Shown here: one piece after another, positions 24,083 through 32,714 of the stretch
How positions within the stretch are numbered: the first letter of the stretch is position 1
How the letters are laid out: every line of letters begins with the position of its first letter
Assembly: GCA_903857795.1 (NCBI GenBank)
Contig: CAIOGM010000028.1
Location: 1 to 35,396 of the forward strand
DNA: 35,396 nt
Direction of reading: 5' to 3'
DNA from: an uncultured Geobacter sp.
Lineage (GTDB): Bacteria; Desulfobacterota; Desulfuromonadia; Geobacterales; CAIOGM01
The notes under the pieces: model-generated
Database searches by the model: none
Seen by the model: the letters and a program-made list of their open reading frames with translations, nothing else
Told to the model about the DNA's origin: nothing
Made by a program: the position numbers and the translations under genes

Positions 24083-25459
24083 ATGCCGCAACGCAGCCGT
24101 CTGTTCTCGATAGCATTCCTCTTCCTCCTTGCAACAAACTACGCTTTTGCGGCAGACAGTGTCCCGCCGGAAAACCTGACCAGTCTGATCACAACTGCCC
24201 TGGCCGATAATCCGGAACTGAAATCCTCCCAGTCTCGATGGCAGATGTTTGTCAGCAAATCCCGGCAGATCGGCGCTCTTGACGACCCGATGTTCATGTT
24301 CAAGCTGCAGAATTTGGTGGCTCGCGACCCAACTTCCTTCGACAAGGACCCCCAGACCGCGAAAGTCATCGGCATCTCCCAGCAACTCCCCTTCTGGGGC
24401 AAGCGGGCACTCAAGCAGGAAGTTGCCCAATACGAGGCCGAATCCTATAAGTGGGCCATGGAAGAGCGGAAACTGGAACTGGCCCGGATGGTCAAGGAGA
24501 GCTACTACCAGCTCTACGCCGTGGACAAGTCGCTGGAGATCATCGAGAAGAATCTTCGAATCCTGACTGACTTCACGACCATTGCGGAATCGAAGTATTC
24601 GGTGGGCCAGGGGGTGCAGCAGGATATCTACAAAGCCGGCCTGGAAAAGTCCAAGTTGCTCGATATGCAAATTACCCTGCGCCAGCAGCGTAAAAGCCTG
24701 GAAGCCACTCTGAACTACCTGCTCTACCGACCGGATGCCACGTCGATTGGCAAGATTGCCGATTTCGAGTTGCCCAAACAGTCTCTTTCCGCCCAGCAAC
24801 TCAAAGAGACCGCCTACGAAAAGAGACCCCAGATAAAAAGCCTGACCAGCCTGACGAACAAGGGGCAGGCATCGCGTCGGTTGGCGCAAAAAGAGTTTTA
24901 CCCCGACTTCAACCTCTTTTTCGAGTACATGTTCCGGGAAGAGTCGATGAATGATCCGGGCTACAACATGTTCACCATCGGCTTCACCTTCAACCTGCCG
25001 CTGCAACGGGAGCGGCGTCACGCCATGGTCGCGGAAGCGTCGTCTGAAACAACTATGTCCCAGGAAGAGCTGAATGCCCTCAAAAACAGTATCAGCTACT
25101 CCGTCAACGACCTGCTGGCCCAACTGGAGCGCCGCCGGAAACTGGTGGAACTCTACCAGGGGGGTATCATTCCCCAGGCGGAGCAATCCCTGGAGTCGGC
25201 GGTCATCAGCTACAAGGTGAACAAGGTAGATTTCCTGACCCTCCTCGATGGCAGGGTGAACCTGTTCAACTACGAACGAGAACTGTATGAGTCGCAGGCC
25301 GAATATATGGTAAAGCTGGCGCAACTGGAAGCGGTAATCGGAACCGATCTTGGCTCACTACCCGCGGCACAAGTGGCATTACCTCCGACAACTCAAGCGG
25401 AGCGGTCACCCCCACCGGCTGCGGTACTGTCAACTGCCGAACACTCTCAACATAAGTAA
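24083..25459 (+). CDS. TolC-type outer-membrane factor (CusC/CzcC-like)
   Basis: A 458-residue outer-membrane efflux channel with a cleavable signal peptide (LFSIAFLFLLATNYAFA) and two repeated OEP domains. These include ALADNPELKSSQSRWQMF, the long helices around YESYYQLYAVDKSLEIIEKN, and a second repeat near VNDLLAQLERRRKLVELYQ. No lipobox Cys follows the signal, unlike E. coli CusC. The frame is open further upstream (23951), but the ATG at 24083 begins the signal peptide and has AGAGAGG before it. It starts 26 bases after the regulator gene and completes a tripartite pump with the next two genes. Confidence 0.93.
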   Translation: MPQRSRLFSIAFLFLLATNYAFAADSVPPENLTSLITTALADNPELKSSQSRWQMFVSKSRQIGALDDPMFMFKLQNLVARDPTSFDKDPQTAKVIGISQQLPFWGKRALKQEVAQYEAESYKWAMEERKLELARMVKESYYQLYAVDKSLEIIEKNLRILTDFTTIAESKYSVGQGVQQDIYKAGLEKSKLLDMQITLRQQRKSLEATLNYLLYRPDATSIGKIADFELPKQSLSAQQLKETAYEKRPQIKSLTSLTNKGQASRRLAQKEFYPDFNLFFEYMFREESMNDPGYNMFTIGFTFNLPLQRERRHAMVAEASSETTMSQEELNALKNSISYSVNDLLAQLERRRKLVELYQGGIIPQAEQSLESAVISYKVNKVDFLTLLDGRVNLFNYERELYESQAEYMVKLAQLEAVIGTDLGSLPAAQVALPPTTQAERSPPPAAVLSTAEHSQHK

Positions 25460-25483
25460 ATTTCACAATACCGAGGTACGACC

Positions 25484-26920
25484 ATGGCCCTGAACAAGAA
25501 CTTTGCAATCCCTCTGGTGGTTATTATTCTGGCGGCGGCAGCAGGTGGCGGCTGGTACACTTGGCAGCATTACGGCCACGACCACGCCACCGAAGGAAAG
25601 ACCGTCCAGGGTAAACAGCTCTATACCTGCTCCATGCACCCGTTCATCATCAAGGACAAGCCTGGTACCTGTCCCATCTGCGGTATGGAATTGATCAAGA
25701 AGCTTGATGACGCAACAGGCGGCGGTGCCCAGACCGCGGAGCAGAAACAGCAGGCTGACATGCTCGGCCACGTCTCCCTTTCGCCGACCCAGCGGGTCAT
25801 GGCTAACGTCGCCACCGTGGCAGCGAAACAGACTACCCTGGACAAGGAGATCAACGCCGTCGGTATCGTCCAGTATGACCAGTCACGGCAGGCCAAGGTT
25901 ACTGCCTGGATCGCCGGGCGAATTGACAAGCTGTATGTGAACAAAGTCGGGGATAGCGTCAGCAAGGACAAGCCGGTGGCCGAGGTCTACTCACCCGACC
26001 TGCTGGCGACCCAGCAGGAATACCTGCTGGCCATCAAGAGCCGGGACCAGTTAAAAAGCTCGCCAATCGCCTCCATTTCTCAGAGCGGTGAGGGGCTGGT
26101 GGCATCGGCAAAACAACGGCTGATGCTCTTCGGGGTCAAGGAAAGCCAGATCACCGACCTGGAAAAAGCCGGCAAGCCAAACATCCGGCTCCCCATTTAC
26201 ACGCCGCTCTCCGGAGTCGTCATCGAAAAGATGATCCAGGAGGGACAGTACGTCAACACGGGAGAGGTGCTGTTCGCAATCGCCGATCTCTCGAAAGTCT
26301 GGGTGGAGATTGATGTCTTTGAAAACGAAGTCCCGTATATCCGGGTCGGACAGCGGGTGGAGATCCGCTCCTCTGGCGATCAGCACGTCGCGGTTCATGG
26401 CCGGATCAGCTTCGTGTATCCGTTCCACGATCCCAAGACCCATACAGTCAAGGCCCGTGTTGAGTTGGCAAACTCTGGCCGGATGCTGAAACCCGATATG
26501 TTCGTCAACGCAATCATCAGGGTTCCGTTGGTCACGGGGATCGTCATTCCGGTGACGGCGGTCATCGACACCGGCAAGCGCCAGGTGGCCTGGGTGGAAA
26601 CCGCACCGGGTATGTTTGAACCACGGAATGTCCAGGTGGGTGAGCGGGTCGATGACAAGTTCCAGATTCTGTCCGGCCTTAAAGCGGGCGACAAAGTGGC
26701 GGTATCCGGCGGCTACCTGATTGATTCCGAAGCGCAGTTAAAGGGTGGCGGCGGCCAGGATCACAGCAAGCATACCGGCGGTAAACCCGCGACATCGGGA
26801 CAAACACCGGTAGCAGGCCAGCAGCAACCCCAGGGCGGCCATGAAGGCCATGGCGCCCCTCCGGCAGCACAACCTCCGACGAAGAAGGAGACCTTGAAGA
26901 TGGATGACATGAATATGTGA
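25484..26920 (+). CDS. cusB: CusB-like periplasmic adaptor with heavy-metal-binding domain
   Basis: A 478-residue membrane-fusion protein linking the RND pump to the outer-membrane channel. It has an N-terminal membrane anchor (residues 8-26), then a small heavy-metal-binding domain (YTCSMHPFIIKDKPGTCPICGMEL, split here as YTCSMHP at 47-53 and CPICGMEL at 63-70) with C49, C63, C66 and M68. Barrel-sandwich and beta-barrel domains follow (VTAWIAGRIDKLYVNKVGD, IYTPLSGVVIEKM, VWVEIDVFENE). The tail is rich in His, Gly and Gln, with a Met-containing end (MDDMNM). The extra metal-binding domain suggests it hands Cu(I) or Ag(I) to the pump, as CusB does with CusF. Confidence 0.92.
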   Translation: MALNKNFAIPLVVIILAAAAGGGWYTWQHYGHDHATEGKTVQGKQLYTCSMHPFIIKDKPGTCPICGMELIKKLDDATGGGAQTAEQKQQADMLGHVSLSPTQRVMANVATVAAKQTTLDKEINAVGIVQYDQSRQAKVTAWIAGRIDKLYVNKVGDSVSKDKPVAEVYSPDLLATQQEYLLAIKSRDQLKSSPIASISQSGEGLVASAKQRLMLFGVKESQITDLEKAGKPNIRLPIYTPLSGVVIEKMIQEGQYVNTGEVLFAIADLSKVWVEIDVFENEVPYIRVGQRVEIRSSGDQHVAVHGRISFVYPFHDPKTHTVKARVELANSGRMLKPDMFVNAIIRVPLVTGIVIPVTAVIDTGKRQVAWVETAPGMFEPRNVQVGERVDDKFQILSGLKAGDKVAVSGGYLIDSEAQLKGGGGQDHSKHTGGKPATSGQTPVAGQQQPQGGHEGHGAPPAAQPPTKKETLKMDDMNM

Positions 26921-26925
26921 CGGCG

Positions 26926-27002
26926 GGGATCAGAGATCAGGGACCGGGAACCAGGAGAGGCTTTTTTGCTTTTCAGATTCCTGGTCCCCGGTCCCCGATC
27001 CC
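26926..27002. repeat. Inverted repeat in the cusB-cusA gap
   Basis: GGGACCGGGAACCAGGA (26940-26956) and TCCTGGTCCCCGGTCCC (26979-26995) pair with one mismatch. GATC-containing extensions lie outside, and a T-rich loop is in the middle. It occupies nearly the whole gap between the adaptor and pump genes. It looks like a dispersed palindromic element that could tune the relative expression of the two genes by RNA folding. Confidence 0.65.
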
Positions 27003-27012
27003 GGAGGTGCCC

Positions 27013-30000
27013 ATGATCGAAAAGATAATAGAATATTCCGCCCGTAACCGGGTCATCGTCCTGATGACCTTCGGGTTAATCATCGCCTGGGGCGTCTGGT
27101 CGATCTACAGGACCCCGGTGGATGCAATTCCCGACTTGTCGGACAACCAGGTAATCGTGTTTACCGACTACCCCGGTCGCTCGCCCCAGGTGGTGGAAGA
27201 CCAGGTGACCTATCCGCTGGCGGTCAACCTGCAAGGTCTCCCTCAAGTCCGGGCCGTGCGGGCCTCCAGCGCCTTCGGCTTCTCCATGATCTACGTGATC
27301 TTCGAGGACAAGGCCGACATCTACTGGGCACGGACCCGCGTGTTGGAGCGACTGAACTATGCGGCATCCCTATTGCCCCCCGGCGTGGTTCCGACACTTG
27401 GTCCCGACGGCACCGGCGTGGGGCACGTCTTCTGGTACACCATCGAGGGGAAAGGGTATGACCTGGAGCAGCTCCGGACCCTGCAAGACTGGTTTGTCCG
27501 CTACCAGCTCAACACCGTCCAGGGGGTGGCCGAGGTGGCCTCCATCGGTGGTTATGTCCGCGAGTACCAGATAGACCTGGACCCGAACAAGCTGTTTGCC
27601 TATAACATCAAGATGGGCAAGGTCATTGAGGCGGTCAAAGCGTCCAACAAGGACGTGGGCGGACGGCTGATCGAGCAGGCTGACGCCGAATACCTGATCC
27701 GGGGGCGGGGCTATGTGAAGTCCAAGGCCGACCTGGAGGACATCGTCGTCGGATCAGACCGGCGGGGCACCCCCATCTATGTCCGGAATCTCGGTACCGT
27801 GCAGATGGGGGGCGCCATCCGCCGCGGCCTGTTGGAGATGAACGGTGAGGGTGAGGCGGTGGGCGGCATCGTGGTCATGCGCTACGGCGAGAACGCCAAG
27901 GAGGTCATTGATCGGGTCAAGGTCAAGATCAAGGAGTTGGAGAAAGGTCTGCCGCCCGGCGTGAAGATCATGGTCTCCTATGACCGCTCCGACCTGATCG
28001 AACGGGCCATTGATACCCTGAAACATAACCTGCTGGAGGAATCTGTCGTCGTCTCAGCGGTGATCCTGATCTTCCTGCTGCACTTTCAGAGCGCCCTGGT
28101 GATCGTGCTGACTCTGCCCATCTCGGTGTTGATCGCCTTCATTACCATGAAGCTGATGGGAGTCAGCTCCAACATCATGTCACTGGGCGGAATCGCCATT
28201 GCCATTGGCGTCCTGGTGGATGCCGGGGTCATCATGGTGGAGAACTGTTATCGCCACTTGTCAGAGATGCCGCCTGAAGAGCGGGCCGGCAAACGGCTGG
28301 AAGTCGTCATTACCTCAGCCAAGCAGGTCGGGCGGGCCATCTTCTTCTCTCTGGCGATCATCGTGCTCTCCTTTGTGCCGGTCTTCATGCTGGAAGGACA
28401 GGAAGGCAAACTGTTCCATCCGCTGGCTTTCACCAAGACCTTCTCGATGATGGGGTCGGCCATGATCGCCATTACCCTGGTGCCGGTCTTGATGTACTAC
28501 TTCATGCGGGGCAAGATGCCGCCGGAGAGTTCCAATCCGGTCTCCATGTTCTTCATAAAATTGTATTCACCGGTGATCCGCTGGGTGCTGGTCTGGAAAA
28601 AGAGCACCATCGCCCTGAACCTCCTGGCCCTGGCCATTGCCGTGCCGCTGTTTATGAACCTGGGGAGCGAGTTCATGCCCCCCCTGGACGAAGGTTCTCT
28701 GCTCTATATGCCGGTCACGCTCCCCAACGTCTCCATTACCGAGGCCAAACGGATCATCCAGGTGCAGGACCGGATCATCAAGAGCGTACCGGAAGTGGAA
28801 CACGTGCTCGGCAAAGTCGGTCGGGCCGAGACCTCCACCGACCCGGCGCCGGTTTCCATGTTCGAAAGCATCATCATCCTCAGGCCCAAAGACCAGTGGC
28901 GCCCGGGGATGAAGAAAGCCGACATCGTGGCCGAACTGGACGCCAAGTTACGGCAGATCGGGGTCAGAAACGGCTGGACCCAGCCGATTATCAACCGGAT
29001 CAACATGCTTTCCACCGGGGTCAGGACCGATCTGGGGGTCAAGATCTTCGGTAATGACCTGAATGTGCTCAAAGATCTGGCGCTTCAGGCCGAAGCGATC
29101 CTCAAGCCGATTCCCGGCGCCGCTGACGTGGTGGCTGAGCGGGTCACCGGCGGCAATTACCTGGACATAGATATTGATCGCGAGGCGGCGGCCCGCTATG
29201 GCGTCAACGTGACCGACATCCAGGATGTCATCGAGACCGCTCTGGGTGGCGCCACGCTGTCCACCACAGTGGAGGGGCGGAACCGTTTCCCGATCCGCAT
29301 CCGCTACCTGCGCGACTACCGCGACAATCTTCCGGCCATTCGTCGGATACTGGTGTCCGGTATGGACGGCGCTCAGGTACCGCTCTCCCTGGTAACGAAA
29401 ATGAAGGTCTCCACCGGCGCTCCGGAGATCAACAGCGAGGGTGGACTCCTGCGGTCGCTGGTCTTTCTTAACGTCCGGGGCCGGGACATGGGGGGCTTTG
29501 TGACCGAGGCCAAGCAGGTCCTGGATAAGAACCTCAAATTGCCCCCCGGTTATTACGTGGCCTGGTCCGGCCAGTGGGAGAACCAGATCCGTGCCAAGGC
29601 CCGCCTGCAACTGCTGGTACCGGCAGGTATTCTGATTATCTTCATCCTGCTCTACTTTACCTTCCACTCGGCTCTGGAAGCGAGCATGGTCATGCTGTCG
29701 GTACCATTCGCCCTGATCGGTGGGGTCTACCTGGTTTCGGCCTTGGGCTACAACCTGTCGGTGGCGGTGTGGGTCGGCTTTATTGCCCTCTATGGCATCG
29801 CCGTAGAGACTGGGGTGGTTATGGTGATCTACCTGCACGAGGCCCTGGATAAAAAGCTCATCAATGGCCCCTGCAGCGAACAGGATATCTACGACGCCAC
29901 CTTCGAGGGAGCGGTCTTGAGGTTGCGGCCCAAGCTGATGACCGTGGCGGTGGCGCTGTTGGGTCTGATTCCGATCATGTGGTCAACAGGCACCGGTGCT

Positions 30001-30171
30001 GATGTCATGAAACCGATTGCCGCCCCGATGATAGGCGGGATGATCTCGTCGGCGGTGCATGTGCTCATCATGACGCCGGTGATTTTCGTGCTGATGAAAA
30101 AGCGGGACTTGAAAAAGGGAAAACTGAAGTATTCCGGGATGAACGCTAACCAACCAACCCCAAGGAGATGA
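27013..30171 (+). CDS. cusA: Heavy-metal RND efflux pump, CusA type
   Basis: A 1052-residue proton-driven pump of the HME-RND family. It has twelve membrane helices, the usual two large periplasmic loops, and a long N-terminal EYSARNRVIVLMTFG first helix. Three methionines that carry Cu(I)/Ag(I) in E. coli CusA (M573, M623, M672) have counterparts at M566 (LLYMP), M616 (SMFES) and M665 (NMLSTG), with identical 50- and 49-residue spacings. This points to copper/silver rather than Zn/Co/Ni. The ATG at 27013 with GGAGG upstream is preferred over the longer frame from 26917, which would translate the repeat before it. The stop is five bases before the next start. Confidence 0.96.
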   Translation: MIEKIIEYSARNRVIVLMTFGLIIAWGVWSIYRTPVDAIPDLSDNQVIVFTDYPGRSPQVVEDQVTYPLAVNLQGLPQVRAVRASSAFGFSMIYVIFEDKADIYWARTRVLERLNYAASLLPPGVVPTLGPDGTGVGHVFWYTIEGKGYDLEQLRTLQDWFVRYQLNTVQGVAEVASIGGYVREYQIDLDPNKLFAYNIKMGKVIEAVKASNKDVGGRLIEQADAEYLIRGRGYVKSKADLEDIVVGSDRRGTPIYVRNLGTVQMGGAIRRGLLEMNGEGEAVGGIVVMRYGENAKEVIDRVKVKIKELEKGLPPGVKIMVSYDRSDLIERAIDTLKHNLLEESVVVSAVILIFLLHFQSALVIVLTLPISVLIAFITMKLMGVSSNIMSLGGIAIAIGVLVDAGVIMVENCYRHLSEMPPEERAGKRLEVVITSAKQVGRAIFFSLAIIVLSFVPVFMLEGQEGKLFHPLAFTKTFSMMGSAMIAITLVPVLMYYFMRGKMPPESSNPVSMFFIKLYSPVIRWVLVWKKSTIALNLLALAIAVPLFMNLGSEFMPPLDEGSLLYMPVTLPNVSITEAKRIIQVQDRIIKSVPEVEHVLGKVGRAETSTDPAPVSMFESIIILRPKDQWRPGMKKADIVAELDAKLRQIGVRNGWTQPIINRINMLSTGVRTDLGVKIFGNDLNVLKDLALQAEAILKPIPGAADVVAERVTGGNYLDIDIDREAAARYGVNVTDIQDVIETALGGATLSTTVEGRNRFPIRIRYLRDYRDNLPAIRRILVSGMDGAQVPLSLVTKMKVSTGAPEINSEGGLLRSLVFLNVRGRDMGGFVTEAKQVLDKNLKLPPGYYVAWSGQWENQIRAKARLQLLVPAGILIIFILLYFTFHSALEASMVMLSVPFALIGGVYLVSALGYNLSVAVWVGFIALYGIAVETGVVMVIYLHEALDKKLINGPCSEQDIYDATFEGAVLRLRPKLMTVAVALLGLIPIMWSTGTGADVMKPIAAPMIGGMISSAVHVLIMTPVIFVLMKKRDLKKGKLKYSGMNANQPTPRR

Positions 30172-30176
30172 AAAAA

Positions 30177-30659
30177 ATGAAAAAGATGACCGTACTGATC
30201 GCAGCGCTCTTCGCCATCGCAGCCCCCCTGGCCTCTTCCGCCGCCATGGACCACAGTGACCACGGTTCCATGGATATGGGGCATGGCAACCATTCCATGA
30301 TGGACATGGGTGATATCGCGCACCAGGAAGTGATGGATGGTGTGAAGGCAACGTTCAAAGTGATGAGCATGAAGGAGCACATGAAGGGGATGGAGATGCC
30401 CAAGGGGATGAAAGAGACCCATCACCTCGCGGTTGAATTCCAGGATGCTAAAACCGGCAAGGCCCTGACTGAAGGCGAAGTCAAGGTCAAGGTGCAAGGA
30501 CCAGACAAGGTGGAACAGACCAAGGACCTGATGGGGATGCAAGGACACTTTGGCGCCGATTTTGACCTTTCCAAAAAAGGGAAATACGGTGTGATGTGCA
30601 AGTTCCAGTTGAAGGACGGCAAGGTGCGTAACGCCAAATTCTGGTACACCGTCAAGTAA
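30177..30659 (+). CDS. Met/His-rich periplasmic metal-binding protein
   Basis: A 160-residue exported protein with a signal peptide (MKKMTVLIAALFAIAAPLASSA). A stretch dense in Met, His and Asp (DHSDHGSMDMGHGNHSMMDM) follows, then a compact beta domain (HHLAVEFQDAKTGKALTEGE to the end) of a YtkA/FixH-like kind. It would bind Cu(I) or Ag(I) in the periplasm and feed the adaptor, the job done by CusF, although it is not a CusF homologue by sequence. I prefer the ATG at 30177, nine bases after AAGGAG, over the ATG at 30168 that touches it. It is the last gene of the efflux operon. Confidence 0.8.
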   Translation: MKKMTVLIAALFAIAAPLASSAAMDHSDHGSMDMGHGNHSMMDMGDIAHQEVMDGVKATFKVMSMKEHMKGMEMPKGMKETHHLAVEFQDAKTGKALTEGEVKVKVQGPDKVEQTKDLMGMQGHFGADFDLSKKGKYGVMCKFQLKDGKVRNAKFWYTVK

Positions 30660-30702
30660 GGCCTCAGGGGGGTGGGGGGCAGCGCGGGACATCATTATAG
30701 GC

Positions 30703-30912
30703 CCATCGCTCATGCCGAACGTCAGGTCGAGCAGATCCGGCGGCAAGTGAGTTCTGTTTTCCATCATGGCGGTATTGCATACGCTAGAACTTCCCGCCGG
30801 AAGGGGTGACAAGAAGGAGCAACCCGCCGCCGTCAGATAGTTTGTACTCTGTATCTTTCGGTTTCGCGTTTTTCACCTGAATGTCAGACAATGGCGCAAC
30901 TCGTTTAGGCAT
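30703..30912 (-). pseudogene. Dead P4-type integrase (DUF4102 N-terminus)
   Basis: From an ATG at 30912 the minus strand reads MPKRVAPLSDIQVKNAKP, then DTEYKLSDGGGLLLLVTPSGGK. This is the arm-binding DUF4102 start of P4-type phage integrases. A stop codon at 30784-30786 falls where these proteins have a Trp (WRMQYR), consistent with TGG to TAG. Homology resumes at once (RMQYRHDGKQNSL) and fades by about 30703, with no catalytic domain left. It reads away from the 3' end of the tRNA-Leu fragment on the same strand, the usual place for such an integrase. Confidence 0.75.
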
Positions 30913-31026
30913 GGCGCTTTCCCCCTTTTTGGTGTTATCCGGCTTCTTGTTTTGGTGCCAGCAAATATACCATCAAAAACCTAGGACTCAGCTATACCAC
31001 TAGGGACTACCTAGGGCACAGAATAA

Positions 31027-31058
31027 CCAAAAGCCCCTGATTTCTCAAGGGCTTTTGG
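31027..31058. terminator. Terminator of the ancestral tRNA-Leu
   Basis: CCAAAAGCCC (31027-31036) pairs with GGGCTTTTGG (31049-31058) around a 12-base loop, 29 bases past the tRNA-Leu 3' end on the minus strand. A- and T-rich flanks make it usable from both sides. Confidence 0.7.
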
Positions 31059-31087
31059 ATGTTATCGGACTTCGTTGATTGTTTAGT

Positions 31088-31146
31088 TGGTGCCCGGAGC
31101 CGGGATCGAACCGGCACAGCCTCACGACCGAGGGATTTTAAGTCCC
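31088..31146 (-). tRNA. 3' fragment of tRNA-Leu(UAA), attachment site
   Basis: On the minus strand the 59 bases from 31146 to 31088 reproduce the 3' part of tRNA-Leu. They give an anticodon arm with loop CTTAAAA (anticodon TAA), the long variable arm, a T-arm GGTTCGATCC, the 3' half of the acceptor stem and CCA. The sequence before 31146 does not form the 5' half, so this is a partial copy. Such fragments mark the edge of elements integrated in a tRNA gene. The intact gene is expected at the other end of the element, beyond the right edge of this window. Confidence 0.85.
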
Positions 31147-31162
31147 TGTCTGTATCGTCAAA

Positions 31163-32269
31163 TCATATACTTACAGATTTCGTTGACGTTTTGTTGATAA
31201 GATTCATTCTTTTTGCCGCTTGTTGAAGATGGCTGTCGAGGTAGTGCACGTACCTCATGGTGGTGGTGATGGTGGCGTGTCCATGCCATTTCTGGACGAT
31301 TACCGGATTCTCTCCCGACTCCAGCATGCGCGTACAGGAGGTGTGTCGCCAGGCATGGAGGACGGCATCAGGATCATCAATGGCAAGTTGTTTTGTGGCT
31401 TGGTCCCAAGCGTTTCCTGCCTGGTGAATACCGATGGCGAAGATGATGCCATTGCCCTGGCGTCGCTTCAGGATCTCTTCGGCCTCGCCGATCATGTAGA
31501 TGGTGCGGCTGCCGCCGTGCTTGGTGTCGAACAGCCGGATGGCTCCGGATTCGAGATCGATGTCACGTTCGTGCAGTTGGAGGATCTCGGAGAGTCGGGC
31601 GCCGGTGTCGCGTAGTATCCGGACCAGGTCGGGCATATCAACCCAGCCGGAGCGGGCGCCGGTGTAGTCGGCGGTGTCGAAATGCGCCAGGATATCTCGC
31701 TCTTCTTTTTTGGTGTAGGTCTTGATCCGGTTGGACTCGGCGGCCATGGTGATCATCCGAGCTGATAGGTCGAAGCGGCGCAGGATGGTTTTGAGTGCGG
31801 CGAGGTAGCGGTTGGTGGTGGTCTCGCTGTTCTCTCTCTTGGCCATGGCGGTGTGCAGCTGCCGGAGCTGGTCGGTGCCGATCTCGTCGAGGGGAAGATC
31901 GCCGATGATCTCCAGAAGCATCTCGGCCCGGCGGCGGGATTTGTCGCCGTCTTTGCCGCGGCGCCAGCGCTCCTGGTAGACGGTCTCTATGGCGTCGGAA
32001 AGTTTGGGCGATGTCTGTTGGGCGGGGAGGTGTTCACGGGTGAAGCGGTCGGATTCGGCCCGTTCGAGGGCTTTTTCGGCAAACTTGCGATTACCGGATA
32101 TGGCCTGGATGCGGCGCTTGCCCTGCTCCCATACCTTGATGTACCATTTGCTGCTGTAGGACCGTGGGGAGCCACAGCGGGGGCAGACCGGCGGGGTTTT
32201 GTCGAGGGTGGGGTGGTATTCCTGTTTGCCGCAGGGGCAGCGGAGAATCTTGAAGATGTGGTCGGACAT
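31163..32269 (-). CDS. Tyrosine recombinase (phage-type integrase)
   Basis: A 368-residue site-specific recombinase, presumably responsible for inserting the element at the adjacent tRNA-Leu site. A zinc-ribbon-like N-terminus (CPCG and CPRCGSP) and an arm-binding segment (KWYIKVWEQGKRRIQ) precede a core-binding domain (~85-180). The catalytic domain has R (DTGARLSE), H-x-x-R (HAWRHTS), H (WHGHATI) and the nucleophile Tyr (MRYVHY). The ATG at 32269 has AGGGTG upstream; a GTG at 32275 is also possible. It starts only 7 bases after the chaperone gene and may be transcribed with it. All catalytic residues are present, so it may be active. Confidence 0.95.
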   Translation of the reverse strand: MSDHIFKILRCPCGKQEYHPTLDKTPPVCPRCGSPRSYSSKWYIKVWEQGKRRIQAISGNRKFAEKALERAESDRFTREHLPAQQTSPKLSDAIETVYQERWRRGKDGDKSRRRAEMLLEIIGDLPLDEIGTDQLRQLHTAMAKRENSETTTNRYLAALKTILRRFDLSARMITMAAESNRIKTYTKKEERDILAHFDTADYTGARSGWVDMPDLVRILRDTGARLSEILQLHERDIDLESGAIRLFDTKHGGSRTIYMIGEAEEILKRRQGNGIIFAIGIHQAGNAWDQATKQLAIDDPDAVLHAWRHTSCTRMLESGENPVIVQKWHGHATITTTMRYVHYLDSHLQQAAKRMNLINKTSTKSVSI

Positions 32270-32276
32270 CTTCACC

Positions 32277-32714
32277 CTAGATCATTTCAGGGTGGCGCTG
32301 CATATAAACATTTATAAAATTTACAGGTTGCAATAGTAACGGAGACATTCCGGCCCTCCGAGTGATATCAGCGACAACTTCCCTTAAAAAAGGGTAGATG
32401 ATTGCTGCGCAGTTTATTTCCGCAATTTGCTCCAGCTTGTCTTGTGGTGGGAAATTATTGGGGAAATAAAATATACTCCCCATTTCAATGTTCATTGAAA
32501 ATGGTCTTTTCTCGCCATCAATAGATAAGCGCATAAACAAGCGAAGCGTCTTATTATCATCAAGAGTGCTATGCTCTAAGCCTAAATCCAGATCTGTTGG
32601 TATTTCTGGTCCAGGTATAAAATCTTTATTTACTGAAAAGTTTAAGCTTATCAGCCTGCTATCTTTGAATTCAAATATAGTTTCGTTATCATCCATTTTT
32701 AGTAAACCTAGCAT
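32277..32714 (-). CDS. SecB-like chaperone of a toxin-antitoxin-chaperone operon
   Basis: A 145-residue protein (139 if the ATG at 32696 is used) whose C-terminal half carries the SecB signature: QIAEINCAAIIYPFLREVVAD followed by TRRAGMSPLLLQPVNF, here described in two parts. SecB is a tetrameric chaperone that keeps clients unfolded. Versions encoded beside toxin-antitoxin pairs instead protect an unstable antitoxin. The gene overlaps the 3' end of the mqsA-like gene, showing a single operon. The first ATG has no clear Shine-Dalgarno, so it probably relies on coupling to the antitoxin. Family call is good from the motif; the antitoxin-protecting role is inferred from context. Confidence 0.85.
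   Translation of the reverse strand: MLGLLKMDDNETIFEFKDSRLISLNFSVNKDFIPGPEIPTDLDLGLEHSTLDDNKTLRLFMRLSIDGEKRPFSMNIEMGSIFYFPNNFPPQDKLEQIAEINCAAIIYPFLREVVADITRRAGMSPLLLQPVNFINVYMQRHPEMI

Noticed and set aside
26917-27012. N-terminal extension of CusA starting at 26917
   Set aside because: It would translate the palindromic repeat; the ATG at 27013 has GGAGG and begins the conserved first helix.
31088-31163. Complete tRNA-Leu gene
   Set aside because: Only the 3' 59 bases are tRNA-like; the sequence to 31200 cannot form the D-arm or the 5' acceptor strand.
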